Shown: in pieces, positions 45,649 to 53,628 of the stretch
Layout of the letters: the number at the start of each line of letters is the position of its first letter
Position numbering within the stretch: position 1 is the stretch's first letter
Program-made: the position numbers and the translations under genes
NCBI GenBank assembly: GCA_022842065.1
Contig: JALHQH010000010.1
Location: 255,082 to 319,081 of the forward strand
Reading direction: 5' to 3'
DNA: 64,000 nt
Source of the DNA: Caldilineaceae bacterium
GTDB lineage: Bacteria > Chloroflexota > Anaerolineae > Caldilineales > Caldilineaceae
The notes under the pieces: generated by a model
Told to the model about the DNA's origin: nothing
The model's database searches: none
Seen by the model: the letters and a program-made list of their open reading frames with translations, nothing else

Positions 45649-48600
45649 ATGCCGCAGGATCACAAGACGACTTTGCCCGCCCCCATCACCGCCAGTCAAC
45701 CCCACGTTGACGAGGCGATTATCCACTATCATCGCCCAGATGGGGATTATGGCAACCCCAACAGCCACCGTTTTAGTGACTTCTGGGGGTTGCATGTGTG
45801 GGAAGGGGCCGTCACCCCGACGCAGTGGCAGCGCCCGCTGAAACCGAGTGGCGAGGACGAGTTTGGGATCTACTTTGTCGTGCCGCTAGAGCCAACCGCG
45901 ACCGAGTTGGCCTATGTGCTGCACCGCGGCGAACGCAAAGATCCTGGCCCTGATCAGTTTCTCCAATTGGAGATGGGCGGCAATGAAGTTTTTCTCGTCG
46001 CCAACCCGCAGTTGGAGCAGGCCTACGTCTACCCAACGCTGCCCGGCAGTATCAGTGGCGGCGATCTGAGCAAACAACGGGCGCACTGGCTCACGGCCGA
46101 TACCCTGGCCTGGGACATCAACCACGAACCGGGCATGCACTATGCGCTCTACCACAGCACCGACGGCGAATTGGCGCTTGATGAGGGGGCGATTACCGGC
46201 GGCACCGCGCTGCCCTTGCATTATGCGCCTGATGGCCTTGGCACTGACCTCGTCGCGAAATATCCCCATCTCGCCAACTATGCCCGCTTGACCTTGACGG
46301 CAACCCAAAGTGCGATTGCGGCCATGTTACGCGGGCAGCTTATCATCGCCGCGATCCTCGACGGCATCGTGATCAACGCCACCGGGATCCAAATCCCCGG
46401 CGTGCTCGATGATCTCTACACCTACAACGGCGCACTGGGCGTCTTGATCGAACCCGAACAGGTGACCCTGCGCCTCTGGGCACCAACTGCTCAAGCGGTT
46501 TATCTCCGTCTCTTTGCCAACCCAACTGAACGAGCTGAGCAGCGGTTAGCACTGAACCCCAAACAAGATGGCACGTGGGAGCTCACCGGCGACCGCAATT
46601 GGCTTGGCAAATATTACCGCTACGAAGTTAAAGTCTATGTGCCGACGACCGGGCGCGTCACTACCAATCTGGTCACGGATCCCTATTCACTTGCGCTGGC
46701 CACCAACGGCACGCACAGCCTGATTGTCGATCTGAGCGACCCGACACTCAAACCGGCCGGCTGGGACAGCCACAGCAAACCGCCCCTGGCCGCGCCGACC
46801 GATATTGTGCTCTACGAATTGCATCTGCGCGACTTCAGCAGCAATGACGCCAGCGTCCCGGCTGAACTGCGCGGCAAATATGGTGCCTTCACCCTGGCTG
46901 ATTCCAATGGCATGCGCCACCTGCGCGCCCTGGCCGCGGCCGGGTTGACCCACATCCACCTGCTGCCGGTCTTCGATATCGCCACCATCAACGAAGATCC
47001 GGCCCAGCGCCGTGAGCCGGTCATCCCCGTCGATGCACCGCCCGATGGGGACGCCCAAGCGGACGCTGTGCGCACCACTCAGGAAGTAGATGGCTTTAAC
47101 TGGGGCTATGATCCCCACCACTACACCGTCCCCGAAGGCTCCTATGCTACCGCTGCCCAGGGCACCGCGCGCATTATCGAGTTCCGGCAAATGATCCAAG
47201 CGCTGCATGGCCACGGTCTACGCGTCGTCATGGATGTCGTCTATAATCATACCCACGGCAGCGGCCAGGGTGAAAAATCGGTGCTCGACAAGCTTGTGCC
47301 CGGTTACTACCATCGCCTCAACGCCGAGGGGGGGATCGAAAAGAGCACTTGTTGCGCCAACACCGCCACCGAACACGCGATGATGGAGAAGCTCATGCTC
47401 GATTCGCTGCGGATTTGGGCCGAACAGTATGGGCTGGACGGTTTCCGCTTTGACCTGATGGGCCACCACATGAAGACGAACATGGTTAAGGTGCGCCAAA
47501 TGTTGGATGAAATCGATCCGTCGCTCTATATCTATGGCGAAGGGTGGGACTTTGGCGAAGTCGTCAACAATACGCGCGGGGTCAACGCCACCCAGTTCAA
47601 CTTGGCCGGCACGGGGATCGGCACCTTTAACGACCGGCTGCGCAACGCCGTGCGCGGCGGTCGCCCCTTTGACAATGGCGACGCCCTGGTCGCCAACCAA
47701 GGGTTGATCAACGGCCGTTGGTATGCCCCCAACCCCTACAACCGCGGTGCGGACTGGGAACGGGTCGCGCTGCTGAGCCTGGCCGACCAGATCCGCGTCG
47801 GGCTGGCCGGCAACCTGGCCGACTACACCTTTGAAGCCGCCGATGGCACCCTCAGCCGCGGCGATGAGATCGACTACTACGGCGGTCCCACCGGCTATAA
47901 CGAAGCGCCGCAGGAAAATGTGGTCTACGTCGAGGCCCACGACAACCAGACCCTCTACGACAACAACATCTACAAGTTGCCGCTCGATACCCCCATGGCT
48001 GACCGTGTCCGCGTCCAAATGTTAGGCATGGCCTTCACCGTGTTGGCCCAAGGCGTGCCCTTTCTCCACGCCGGCATCGAAATGCTGCGTTCCAAGTCAC
48101 TGGAACGGGACAGTTACAACAGCGGCGACTGGTTCAACCGCCTCTTTTTTGACTACACCAGCAACAACTTTGGCGTCGGACTGCCCGTCGAAGCCGGCTT
48201 TGAAGCCGAACTCATGCGCCACTTCCTCGCCATCCCCGCCCTGCGCGCCGGTGAGATGGCGATCCGCCAAAGCGTCGCCAACCTGCACGCCCTGCTCACC
48301 ATCCGCAAAAGTTCCTCCCTCTTCCGCCTGCGCACCAAGGCCGAAATCATGGCCCGCCTCACCTTCCAGAACACCGGGCCGGAGCAGATCCCCGGCGTGA
48401 TCGCCATGACGTTGGCGGATCGGGTGGCAGGGTTGCCGAGCATTGATCCGCACTATGCGCTGATTGTAGTAGTTTTCAACGCGACGACGGAGATGCAGCA
48501 GGTTCAGGATGCTGGTTGGGCCGGGAGGGGGTTGACCTTGCACCCGGCGTTGCAGGCATTGGGCGATCCGGTCGTGTTGGAGGCGGGGATTGATGAGCGT

Positions 48601-48669
48601 GGGGTGGCCAGCGTGCCGGCGCGGACGGTGGGGGTGTTTGTGGGGAAGAAAAGTCAAATACATCCCTGA
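45649..48669 (+). CDS. Pullulanase without signal peptide (GH13, CBM41)
   Basis: A 1006-residue enzyme that hydrolyses alpha-1,6 branches in pullulan, amylopectin or glycogen. The start at 45,649 ([12 protein letters not shown]) follows GAGGAA; an ATG at 45,622 is less well placed. It contains one PUD/CBM41 module ([11 protein letters not shown]), the pullulanase N-domain, CBM48 and a GH13 barrel with D602 (GFRFDLMG), E631 (YGEGW) and D765 (EAHDNQT), then a beta C-domain. It corresponds domain by domain to the second half of the upstream giant enzyme, with long identical stretches such as [20 protein letters not shown], so it is its paralogue. With no signal peptide it should debranch imported dextrins or glycogen in the cytoplasm. 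Confidence 0.95.
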   Translation: MPQDHKTTLPAPITASQPHVDEAIIHYHRPDGDYGNPNSHRFSDFWGLHVWEGAVTPTQWQRPLKPSGEDEFGIYFVVPLEPTATELAYVLHRGERKDPGPDQFLQLEMGGNEVFLVANPQLEQAYVYPTLPGSISGGDLSKQRAHWLTADTLAWDINHEPGMHYALYHSTDGELALDEGAITGGTALPLHYAPDGLGTDLVAKYPHLANYARLTLTATQSAIAAMLRGQLIIAAILDGIVINATGIQIPGVLDDLYTYNGALGVLIEPEQVTLRLWAPTAQAVYLRLFANPTERAEQRLALNPKQDGTWELTGDRNWLGKYYRYEVKVYVPTTGRVTTNLVTDPYSLALATNGTHSLIVDLSDPTLKPAGWDSHSKPPLAAPTDIVLYELHLRDFSSNDASVPAELRGKYGAFTLADSNGMRHLRALAAAGLTHIHLLPVFDIATINEDPAQRREPVIPVDAPPDGDAQADAVRTTQEVDGFNWGYDPHHYTVPEGSYATAAQGTARIIEFRQMIQALHGHGLRVVMDVVYNHTHGSGQGEKSVLDKLVPGYYHRLNAEGGIEKSTCCANTATEHAMMEKLMLDSLRIWAEQYGLDGFRFDLMGHHMKTNMVKVRQMLDEIDPSLYIYGEGWDFGEVVNNTRGVNATQFNLAGTGIGTFNDRLRNAVRGGRPFDNGDALVANQGLINGRWYAPNPYNRGADWERVALLSLADQIRVGLAGNLADYTFEAADGTLSRGDEIDYYGGPTGYNEAPQENVVYVEAHDNQTLYDNNIYKLPLDTPMADRVRVQMLGMAFTVLAQGVPFLHAGIEMLRSKSLERDSYNSGDWFNRLFFDYTSNNFGVGLPVEAGFEAELMRHFLAIPALRAGEMAIRQSVANLHALLTIRKSSSLFRLRTKAEIMARLTFQNTGPEQIPGVIAMTLADRVAGLPSIDPHYALIVVVFNATTEMQQVQDAGWAGRGLTLHPALQALGDPVVLEAGIDERGVASVPARTVGVFVGKKSQIHP

Positions 48670-48757
48670 GAAATAGCAGATAGATTCTGCTTGGCATTTC
48701 TGTTAGTTATACTGATAGCAATGAATCAAATCCAGGTAGACAAGGGCAATTGAAGTG

Positions 48758-49197
48758 ATGAAGATATATCTTGACAATTGTGCCCTACAGCGGCCACTAG
48801 ATGATAAATCGCAGATGCGAATCCATTTAGAAGCTGAAGCGATCCTCAGTGTATTGACGTTATGTAAAGCGGGCGAACTCGATTTGCTATCATCGGAAGC
48901 ATTGGAACTAGAAATTGCAAATAACCATTAGCAACCCGACGCAACTATGCAGAGTCAGCGTTAGCCATAGCCCATTCTTATACTATGCTTGACAAAAGGA
49001 TTGAACTGCGGGCAGCTCAGTTTCTCACATTTGGCATCAAGCCACTTGATGCATTACATCTTGCCAGTGCTGAAGCAGCCAAGGCTGATTATTTTTGTAC
49101 CTGTGATGATCGATTTTTGCGGCGCGCAAAAACAATTGGTGATTTGAAAACCGTACTGGTCACGCCACTTGAATTGATAGAGGAGTTAAACCTATGA
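48758..49197 (+). pseudogene. Broken PIN-domain toxin gene
   Basis: The first part reads MKIYLDNCALQRPLDDKSQM, the standard opening of a PIN-domain RNase, and runs to LELEIANNH before TAG at about 48,929. In another frame the protein continues with YAESALAIAHSYTMLDKRIE, DALHLASAEAAKADYF and CTCDDRFLRRA to a stop at 49,197. Together these make a full-length PIN protein, so an indel plus a stop has disrupted it in the middle. The start at 48,985 sometimes chosen for the second part gives only a C-terminal fragment. Confidence 0.8.
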
Positions 49198-49451
49198 TCG
49201 CTGAACTAAAACCGCTTGCAGAAATTACACAAGATGCGATCCGTATCTTGTTTCGGGAGATTGGCGTTGTGAATACAGTGCGTTTTCTCAATCAATATAC
49301 CACTGGCTATGGCAACTATACCGAGGAGCGACGCGAGCTATTTTCAGATCAGACCTTGGATGAGTTGATCGACGAAATCAAGCAACGGCGCGTCACACGG
49401 GTAAGTCATCCTTTCACCACGCCAGACACGACCGACACCAATCAGGAATAA
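49194..49451 (+). CDS. Small hypothetical protein downstream of the PIN gene
   Basis: An 85-residue protein whose ATG overlaps the PIN gene stop (ATGA). It contains ITQDAIRILFREIGVVNTVR, FLNQYTTGYGNYTEERRELF and DQTLDELIDEIKQRR. It is a recurring partner of PIN-domain genes of this type, so an antitoxin role is plausible, but its fold is unknown. It appears intact although its partner is broken. Confidence 0.65.
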   Translation: MIAELKPLAEITQDAIRILFREIGVVNTVRFLNQYTTGYGNYTEERRELFSDQTLDELIDEIKQRRVTRVSHPFTTPDTTDTNQE

Positions 49452-49554
49452 GCTAGCCTTCTTCCATGTCACAGCCATCGGCTGCATAATTTCCTCGTAT
49501 CGGACATTGATACAGCAATCCTTTTAAAGTCGTGTTAGTAACCGTAGCGTTATT

Positions 49555-49561
49555 GTTAGAC
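49555..49561 (+). other. Integron-type core site (GTTAGAC) before the Nudix gene
   Basis: GTTAGAC matches the GTTRRRY core at which integron integrases cut between G and TT. It is followed by ATCTGAGG, close to the TTAGACATCATGAGG beginning of known gene cassettes as I remember them. The Nudix gene starts 15 bases later, the usual tight spacing of a cassette. Confidence 0.45.
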
Positions 49562-49576
49562 ATCTGAGGCCATAAA

Positions 49577-50029
49577 TTGCGCGAACGATATTCCTTGAGT
49601 GTCAGCATTTTCGTCATTGTGCGCTCCGGCGAGAGAGTTTTGCTGCTGCGCCGAGCGAACACAGGATGGAAGGATGGTTTTTACAGTCTTCCTGCCGGTG
49701 GGCACGATGGTGCCGAAACATTGGCTGCAGCGGCGGCGCGGGAGTTGATGGAAGAAACTTCGCTTCACGCTGACGAACAGGACCTGAAACTGGTACACCT
49801 TCTACATTGCGCCATGGGCGACTCCGGTGACGAATGGCTCGGGGCATTTTTCGAGGCGGAGAGATGGACTGGGGAACCGAGGCTCGTCGAGAATGCAAAA
49901 CATGACCACCTTGGCTGGCACGCCATCTCCGAGCTACCAAGCAACACCATTCCCTATACAAGGCAGGGAATTGAGCTTGCCCAACAACAAATCACGTTCT
50001 CTGTTTATGGTTGGCAACCGGCGGCCTAA
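49577..50029 (+). CDS. Nudix hydrolase, possible integron cassette gene
   Basis: A 150-residue Nudix protein starting at TTG (the family start MRERYSLSVSIFVI is otherwise intact). The Nudix box spans AGGHDGAETLAAAAARELME, then ET, with the REL-EE-like core RELMEET. Conserved SLPAGG and HDHLGWHAISELP place it with small nucleoside-di/triphosphate hydrolases. It has no ribosome-binding site. A GTTAGAC core lies 16 bases upstream, and its TAA stop sits inside GCCTAAC, the first box of an attC-like site. That compact arrangement is typical of integron gene cassettes, in which Nudix genes are common cargo. Confidence 0.85.
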   Translation: MRERYSLSVSIFVIVRSGERVLLLRRANTGWKDGFYSLPAGGHDGAETLAAAAARELMEETSLHADEQDLKLVHLLHCAMGDSGDEWLGAFFEAERWTGEPRLVENAKHDHLGWHAISELPSNTIPYTRQGIELAQQQITFSVYGWQPAA

Positions 50030-50114
50030 CCCTGCGCTCAACCGAAGCACCGACTGCTGCGCATGTCGGTACCCTCCGCTTACGGCTCCGGTGGCCGGTT
50101 AGCTCATGTCCGAC
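50024..50114 (+). other. Degenerate attC-like recombination site
   Basis: The order of boxes is R'' GCCTAAC (50,024-50,030), L'' GCGCTCAACCG, a central imperfect stem (50,044-50,094), L' CCGGTTAGCTC (50,095-50,105) and a decayed R' GTCCGAC (50,108-50,114) where GTTRRRY is expected. R'' is complementary to the GTTAGAC at 49,555 at six of seven positions, as expected if both came from one circular cassette. No integrase gene is in the window. Confidence 0.5.
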
Positions 50115-50216
50115 TTGCTCATCTGGTAATGGGATTGAGGAATAGACAGATGGGGCAGATTGTTTTTAGCCTAAGCGGCAATTGCGCATCATCTCATTTT
50201 GAGATACAGTAGTACC

Positions 50217-50504
50217 ATGCACATTATCTCACGGAAAGCCTTGCGTGACTTTTGGGAACGTTTTCCCGACAGCGAAATGGCACTCCTGCGTTGGTATAAA
50301 ATTGTTGAGCGTTCAACTTTCAACAACTTTGCTGAATTGCGCGTTACTTTTCCGTCGGCAGACTTGGTGGGCGATTTCGTCGTTTTTAATATCGGTGGCA
50401 ACAAGTATCGCCTCATCACCTCCGTGCATTTTAACCGTGGGAAGGTTTATGTCCGCCATGTGCTAACCCACCGTGAATACGATCAAGGAGCGTGGAAAAC
50501 ATGA
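50217..50504 (+). CDS. higB: HigB-type mRNA interferase toxin
   Basis: A 95-residue RelE/HigB-fold toxin: MHIISRKALRDFWERFPDSE at the start, then VFNIGGNKYRLITSVHFNRG and VYVRHVLTHREYD. These match HigB of the HigBA family, which cleaves mRNA at the ribosome. The ATG is only 6 bases after a possible -10 box TACAGT (50,205-50,210; TTGCGC 17 bases before it), suggesting a leaderless message. The stop overlaps the higA start (ATGA). The gene looks intact. Confidence 0.88.
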   Translation: MHIISRKALRDFWERFPDSEMALLRWYKIVERSTFNNFAELRVTFPSADLVGDFVVFNIGGNKYRLITSVHFNRGKVYVRHVLTHREYDQGAWKT

Positions 50505-50899
50505 CCATCCTTCCGCAAGAAATCCAAGTTCATTGGCAGGCACTTAGCCCGCTTTTTACCATTCACAATGACGATGCCTATCACAATGCCGTTGAGCGTT
50601 TAAATCATTTGCTGGATGAGGTGGGCAGCGATGAAGCGCATCCGCTGTACGAGTTATTAGATACACTCGGGGTGCTGATTCATGCTTATGAAGAACAGCA
50701 TTTTCCCCTGGCACTAGCAACGGGTAGCGATGTCCTGGCCTACTTGATGGAGGAACACGGTTTGACGCAAGCAGAGCTCCCCGAAGTCGGCTCGCAAGGG
50801 GTGGTCTCCGAAATTTTACGAGGCAAGCGCGAGTTGAATGTTCGTCAAATTCGGGCGCTAGCGAACCGTTTTGGGGTCTCGCCTGCGGTATTTTTCTAA
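50501..50899 (+). CDS. higA: HigA-type antitoxin with HTH
   Basis: A 132-residue antitoxin. The N-terminal helical part (MTILPQEIQVHWQAL, HPLYELLDTLGVLIHAYEEQ) is followed by a Cro/C1-type HTH (LTQAELPEVGSQGVVSEILR, then GKRELNVRQIRALANRFGV). It would bind HigB and repress the operon. The ATG overlaps the higB TGA, and AAGGAG lies 10 bases before it. A paralogous lone HigA is at 51,743. Confidence 0.88.
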   Translation: MTILPQEIQVHWQALSPLFTIHNDDAYHNAVERLNHLLDEVGSDEAHPLYELLDTLGVLIHAYEEQHFPLALATGSDVLAYLMEEHGLTQAELPEVGSQGVVSEILRGKRELNVRQIRALANRFGVSPAVFF

Positions 50900-50961
50900 A
50901 CCGTATTGTATAATCAGCTGTAGCCATGTACATGTGTGCGTGCCGTAAGAAGTGAGGGGAA

Positions 50962-51183
50962 ATGTCTACAGAACTGGTGCAATTATTTCCGGTATTACGC
51001 GATCTGAAACGTGCGGAAAAGCTATATGTGATTCAGTTTTTGGTTTCAGAGCTCGCGCAAGCGGAAACGGAGCTAATTCAACCCGGGGTTGCCTATCCGG
51101 TCTGGTCGCCCTATGACGCATTTGATGCAGCAGCAACCATGCTCCAAGCCTTAGCGGAGGCAAAGGTGAGCGACCATGTCTAA
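50962..51183 (+). CDS. Small hypothetical protein paired with an aspartyl protease-like gene
   Basis: A 73-residue protein (MSTELVQLFPVLRDLKRAEK, then LYVIQFLVSELAQAE and YPVWSPYDAFDAAATMLQAL). GTGAGGGGAA precedes the ATG. Its C-terminus overlaps the next gene by 8 bases. This pair, a short helical protein and a retropepsin-like protein, recurs in cyanobacteria and Chloroflexota as far as I recall. Function unknown; the arrangement is like a toxin-antitoxin or protease-adaptor module. Confidence 0.7.
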   Translation: MSTELVQLFPVLRDLKRAEKLYVIQFLVSELAQAETELIQPGVAYPVWSPYDAFDAAATMLQALAEAKVSDHV

Positions 51184-51592
51184 GTCGCAACGCTACCCCT
51201 TTGTTGCCGCAGACAGTGTGCTCGGGGAAGCGAGTCTACGCCCTTATTTACCGTTGACTTTGACCTATCAAGACCAAACTGTTGTCACCGCCGGATTGTT
51301 GGACACAGGTGCAGCTGTCAATGTCCTACCATTTCGCATTGGCGTTGAATTGGGTGCAGTTTGGCAGCAGCAAACAACAACGCTACAGCTTACTGGTAAT
51401 TTAGCCCAATACGAGGCACGTTTGTTACTTGTCATTGCCAGCGTTAATCCATTTCCACCTGTTCGCCTCGCATTTGCATGGACCGAAGCGGAACATGTGC
51501 CGCTTTTGCTCGGTCAAGTCAATTTCTTTCTAGAATTCAACGTGTGTTTTTATCGTTCGCAGTTAGCGTTTGATGTCACGCCAAAGGGATAA
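51176..51592 (+). CDS. Retropepsin-like aspartyl protease domain protein
   Basis: A 138-residue single-domain protein with the aspartyl protease motif LLDTGAAVNVLP (D about residue 43) and a second hydrophobic strand region ending PLLLGQVNFFLEF. One DTGA motif per chain means that a homodimer would be needed for activity, as in retropepsins. It has no signal peptide. The start overlaps the upstream small gene. The substrate is unknown. It sits in a run of toxin-antitoxin genes. Confidence 0.75.
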   Translation: MSKSQRYPFVAADSVLGEASLRPYLPLTLTYQDQTVVTAGLLDTGAAVNVLPFRIGVELGAVWQQQTTTLQLTGNLAQYEARLLLVIASVNPFPPVRLAFAWTEAEHVPLLLGQVNFFLEFNVCFYRSQLAFDVTPKG

Positions 51593-51606
51593 ACTATACT
51601 TCTGCT

Positions 51607-51732
51607 ATGGGCGAATTTGCGAACATCTGCTATCGGCTAATTGTGTTGGCGGAATATGGCAAAGGCAAGCTCTTTATTCGGTTTGTGGGTACACATGCCG
51701 AATATGATCGGATTGACGCCGATACCATCTAA
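51607..51732 (+). pseudogene. Truncated HigB toxin remnant
   Basis: A 41-residue frame reads MGEFANICYRLIVLAEYGKG and then KLFIRFVGTHAEYDRIDADT before a stop. This is the C-terminal half of a HigB toxin (YRLIV...FIRFVGTHAEYD). The N-terminal half is missing. It lies 10 bases upstream of an intact HigA gene, the normal position for its toxin. Confidence 0.8.
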
Positions 51733-51742
51733 AGGGGAACAG

Positions 51743-52147
51743 ATGACACTCCGACCGATTCGCAACGAAGAAGATTATGAAACCGCGCTCGAAGAAATCG
51801 AAGCGCTTTGGGAAGTAGCAGCCGATACACCAGAAGCGGACCGCTTAGATATCCTTGTCATGTTGGTAGAAGCCTATGAAGCAGCGCATTACCCGATCCC
51901 TGACCCTGACCCGATTGAACTGATTCTTCATGTGATGGATGCGCGTGGACTGACGCGGCAAGATTTGGAACCTTACTTAGGTTCGCGAGCGCGCGTCTCA
52001 GAAATTCTCAATCGCCGCCGCCCTTTATCACTGGAAATGATTCGTAAATTGCAAAGTGGATTGGGTTTGCCTGCTGACGTGTTAGTCCAACCTTATGAAC
52101 TCAAGGTCACGCAACGCCGAACATCGGTTCCCGCAGCGGCGGGGTAA
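51743..52147 (+). CDS. HigA-type antitoxin with HTH, partner truncated
   Basis: A 134-residue HTH antitoxin: MTLRPIRNEEDYETALEEIE, YEAAHYPIPDPDPIELILHV, and the XRE-type helix-turn-helix LTRQDLEPYLGSRARVSEIL followed by NRRRPLSLEMIRKL. AAAGGGGAAC precedes the ATG at 51,743; a longer in-frame start at 51,641 overlaps the toxin remnant and is rejected. The toxin half of the pair is the broken HigB upstream, so this antitoxin is an orphan. It could still repress its own promoter or cross-neutralise other HigB proteins. Confidence 0.85.
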   Translation: MTLRPIRNEEDYETALEEIEALWEVAADTPEADRLDILVMLVEAYEAAHYPIPDPDPIELILHVMDARGLTRQDLEPYLGSRARVSEILNRRRPLSLEMIRKLQSGLGLPADVLVQPYELKVTQRRTSVPAAAG

Positions 52148-52275
52148 GCAGAGACTTTTTTGTTGTTGCCCATATAATCTGGTTAGGTTCAGCCACGATC
52201 CCCCACACTTCCCGACCCACGGCCCCAAGTATTCGTCGAATCGGTTTGACAATTTCTATCGTTAAGGAGTTTCCA

Positions 52276-52836
52276 ATGACAGAAGACAATCTTGCCCTCT
52301 ATCATCGTGATGTCAACTGGCTGGCGGTCCCGCACCGGGCGAACGAGGCGTTGCGGCGCTTAATGGCAGCGGGTTCTGCTGCCACGGCAGTTGTGCGCGA
52401 GGGGTTGCAACATGCGGACCCGGCGGTGCGAGTGGGTTGCTGCAAAGTGCTCGATCACTTTATGGACGAAGCCGCCGTGCCGGCCTTGATCGCCAATCTG
52501 ACCCATCCCGACGAACAAGTACGCTGCTGGGCAATGCATGCCTTGGCTTGTGACAAATGCAAAGAAGGCTCCTGTCGACCAGGCGAAGCGGAAGTGATTC
52601 CAATTGCCGCGCGCATGTTGCGGGAGGATAGCAGCCGCCGTGTGCGGCAGGGGGCCGCGGGGCTGGTAGGCGAAAGCGTCCATCGCAGTCCGCACGCACT
52701 TCCGGCGCTGCAACATGCCCACCGCCACGACCCCAGCCCGATTGTGCGTAAGATCGCTGGTTGGTATCTACCCGACGGTCCACGCTATAAAGCCTTGGCA
52801 CCCAAGACGCCACGCAAGCAGCGCACAACCGGATGA
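52276..52836 (+). CDS. HEAT-repeat protein
   Basis: A 186-residue protein made of HEAT-like repeats (ADPAVRVGCCKVLDHFMDEA, HPDEQVRCWAMHALACDKCK, RRVRQGAAGLVGESVHRSPH). TAAGGAG lies 6 bases before the ATG at 52,276. A cysteine-containing insert CDKCKEGSC could bind metal. HEAT repeats are protein-interaction scaffolds; the partner is unknown. It stands alone. Confidence 0.8.
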   Translation: MTEDNLALYHRDVNWLAVPHRANEALRRLMAAGSAATAVVREGLQHADPAVRVGCCKVLDHFMDEAAVPALIANLTHPDEQVRCWAMHALACDKCKEGSCRPGEAEVIPIAARMLREDSSRRVRQGAAGLVGESVHRSPHALPALQHAHRHDPSPIVRKIAGWYLPDGPRYKALAPKTPRKQRTTG

Positions 52837-52921
52837 TAGTTGGGGAATGATCCTTAATCGTTCGCCGCGATCAGACCCAAAGCGAGTACACTTAATGGAC
52901 AAAAGACAGTTTGCAGAAATA

Positions 52922-52938
52922 GTTAGCTTTATGCTAAC
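52922..52938. promoter_or_regulatory. Operator-like inverted repeat before relE
   Basis: GTTAGC and GCTAAC flank TTTAT, ending 8 bases before the relE-like start codon. The position suits autoregulation by the encoded XRE-type antitoxin. Confidence 0.45.
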
Positions 52939-52946
52939 ATCCGATT

Positions 52947-53204
52947 ATGTATTCGGTCACATTTACCAAACAGGCGGTTAGAACATTACGCCGAATGCCC
53001 AGAAACATGGCGAATTTGATCCGCGAGAAGATCGATACGATTGCGCTTGCTCCATATGCACCGCATAACAATGTGACCAAATTAGTGGGGCGACCAGGCT
53101 ACCGGTTACGCGTTGGCGATTGGCGTGTGATTTATGAATTGCAGGATGAACAAGTGGTAATGCTGGTCATCAAGATCGGGCCCAGAGGGGAGGTTTACGA
53201 ATGA
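52947..53204 (+). CDS. RelE/ParE-type toxin
   Basis: An 85-residue RelE-family protein: MYSVTFTKQAVRTLRRMPRN at the start, then KLVGRPGYRLRVGDWRVIYE and IKIGPRGEVYE. The conserved RLRVGDWRVIYE strand pair is the RelE hallmark. It would cleave mRNA at the ribosome. The stop overlaps the next ATG (ATGA), so toxin and antitoxin are co-translated. The gene looks intact. Confidence 0.9.
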   Translation: MYSVTFTKQAVRTLRRMPRNMANLIREKIDTIALAPYAPHNNVTKLVGRPGYRLRVGDWRVIYELQDEQVVMLVIKIGPRGEVYE

Positions 53205-53590
53205 GCGTACAAGTGATTGAAAAGAACGGTCAGATCGAATGGGCGGTGGTGCCCTATCCCGAATATCAAAAACTGCTTGACGCCTGGGAGATGCTAGAAG
53301 ATATTCGCGCCTATGATGAAGCAAAAACCAACATCGCAGCTGGGGAAGAGTTGATCCCAAGCAACGTTGCCTATGCATTATTGGAAGGCAAAAATCCAAT
53401 CCGCGTTTGGCGCGAGTATCGGGGGTTGACCCAACAACAATTGGCTGAAAAGGCCGGCATCAGCAAACCGTATCTATCGCAACTTGAGTCTGGCAAACGT
53501 AGTGGCACAACCGATATGCTAAAAAAGCTTGCACAAGCGTTGCATGTGAGTTTAGAAGAGTTGGTTGATGCCAGCGATACCCCTGCATAA
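53201..53590 (+). CDS. XRE-family antitoxin
   Basis: A 129-residue antitoxin. The N-terminal half (EWAVVPYPEYQKLLDAWEML) resembles a Phd-type segment. The C-terminal half is a Cro/C1 helix-turn-helix (LTQQQLAEKAGISKPYLSQL, then ESGKRSGTTDMLKKLAQAL). It would neutralise the RelE-like toxin and bind the operon's operator. GAGGTTTACG precedes the ATG, which overlaps the toxin stop. Confidence 0.9.
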   Translation: MSVQVIEKNGQIEWAVVPYPEYQKLLDAWEMLEDIRAYDEAKTNIAAGEELIPSNVAYALLEGKNPIRVWREYRGLTQQQLAEKAGISKPYLSQLESGKRSGTTDMLKKLAQALHVSLEELVDASDTPA

Positions 53591-53628
53591 TTTGAGCAAA
53601 GGCAATCGGTTAAAAGCGGAGTAGATCA

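Noticed and set aside
47218..48018. 266-codon minus-strand frame opposite the second pullulanase
   Set aside because: Same cause as above; it mirrors conserved GH13 coding sequence.
52178..52184. GTTAGGT as a second integron core site
   Set aside because: A 7-base degenerate match occurs by chance; no L boxes or cassette-like gene boundary accompany it.
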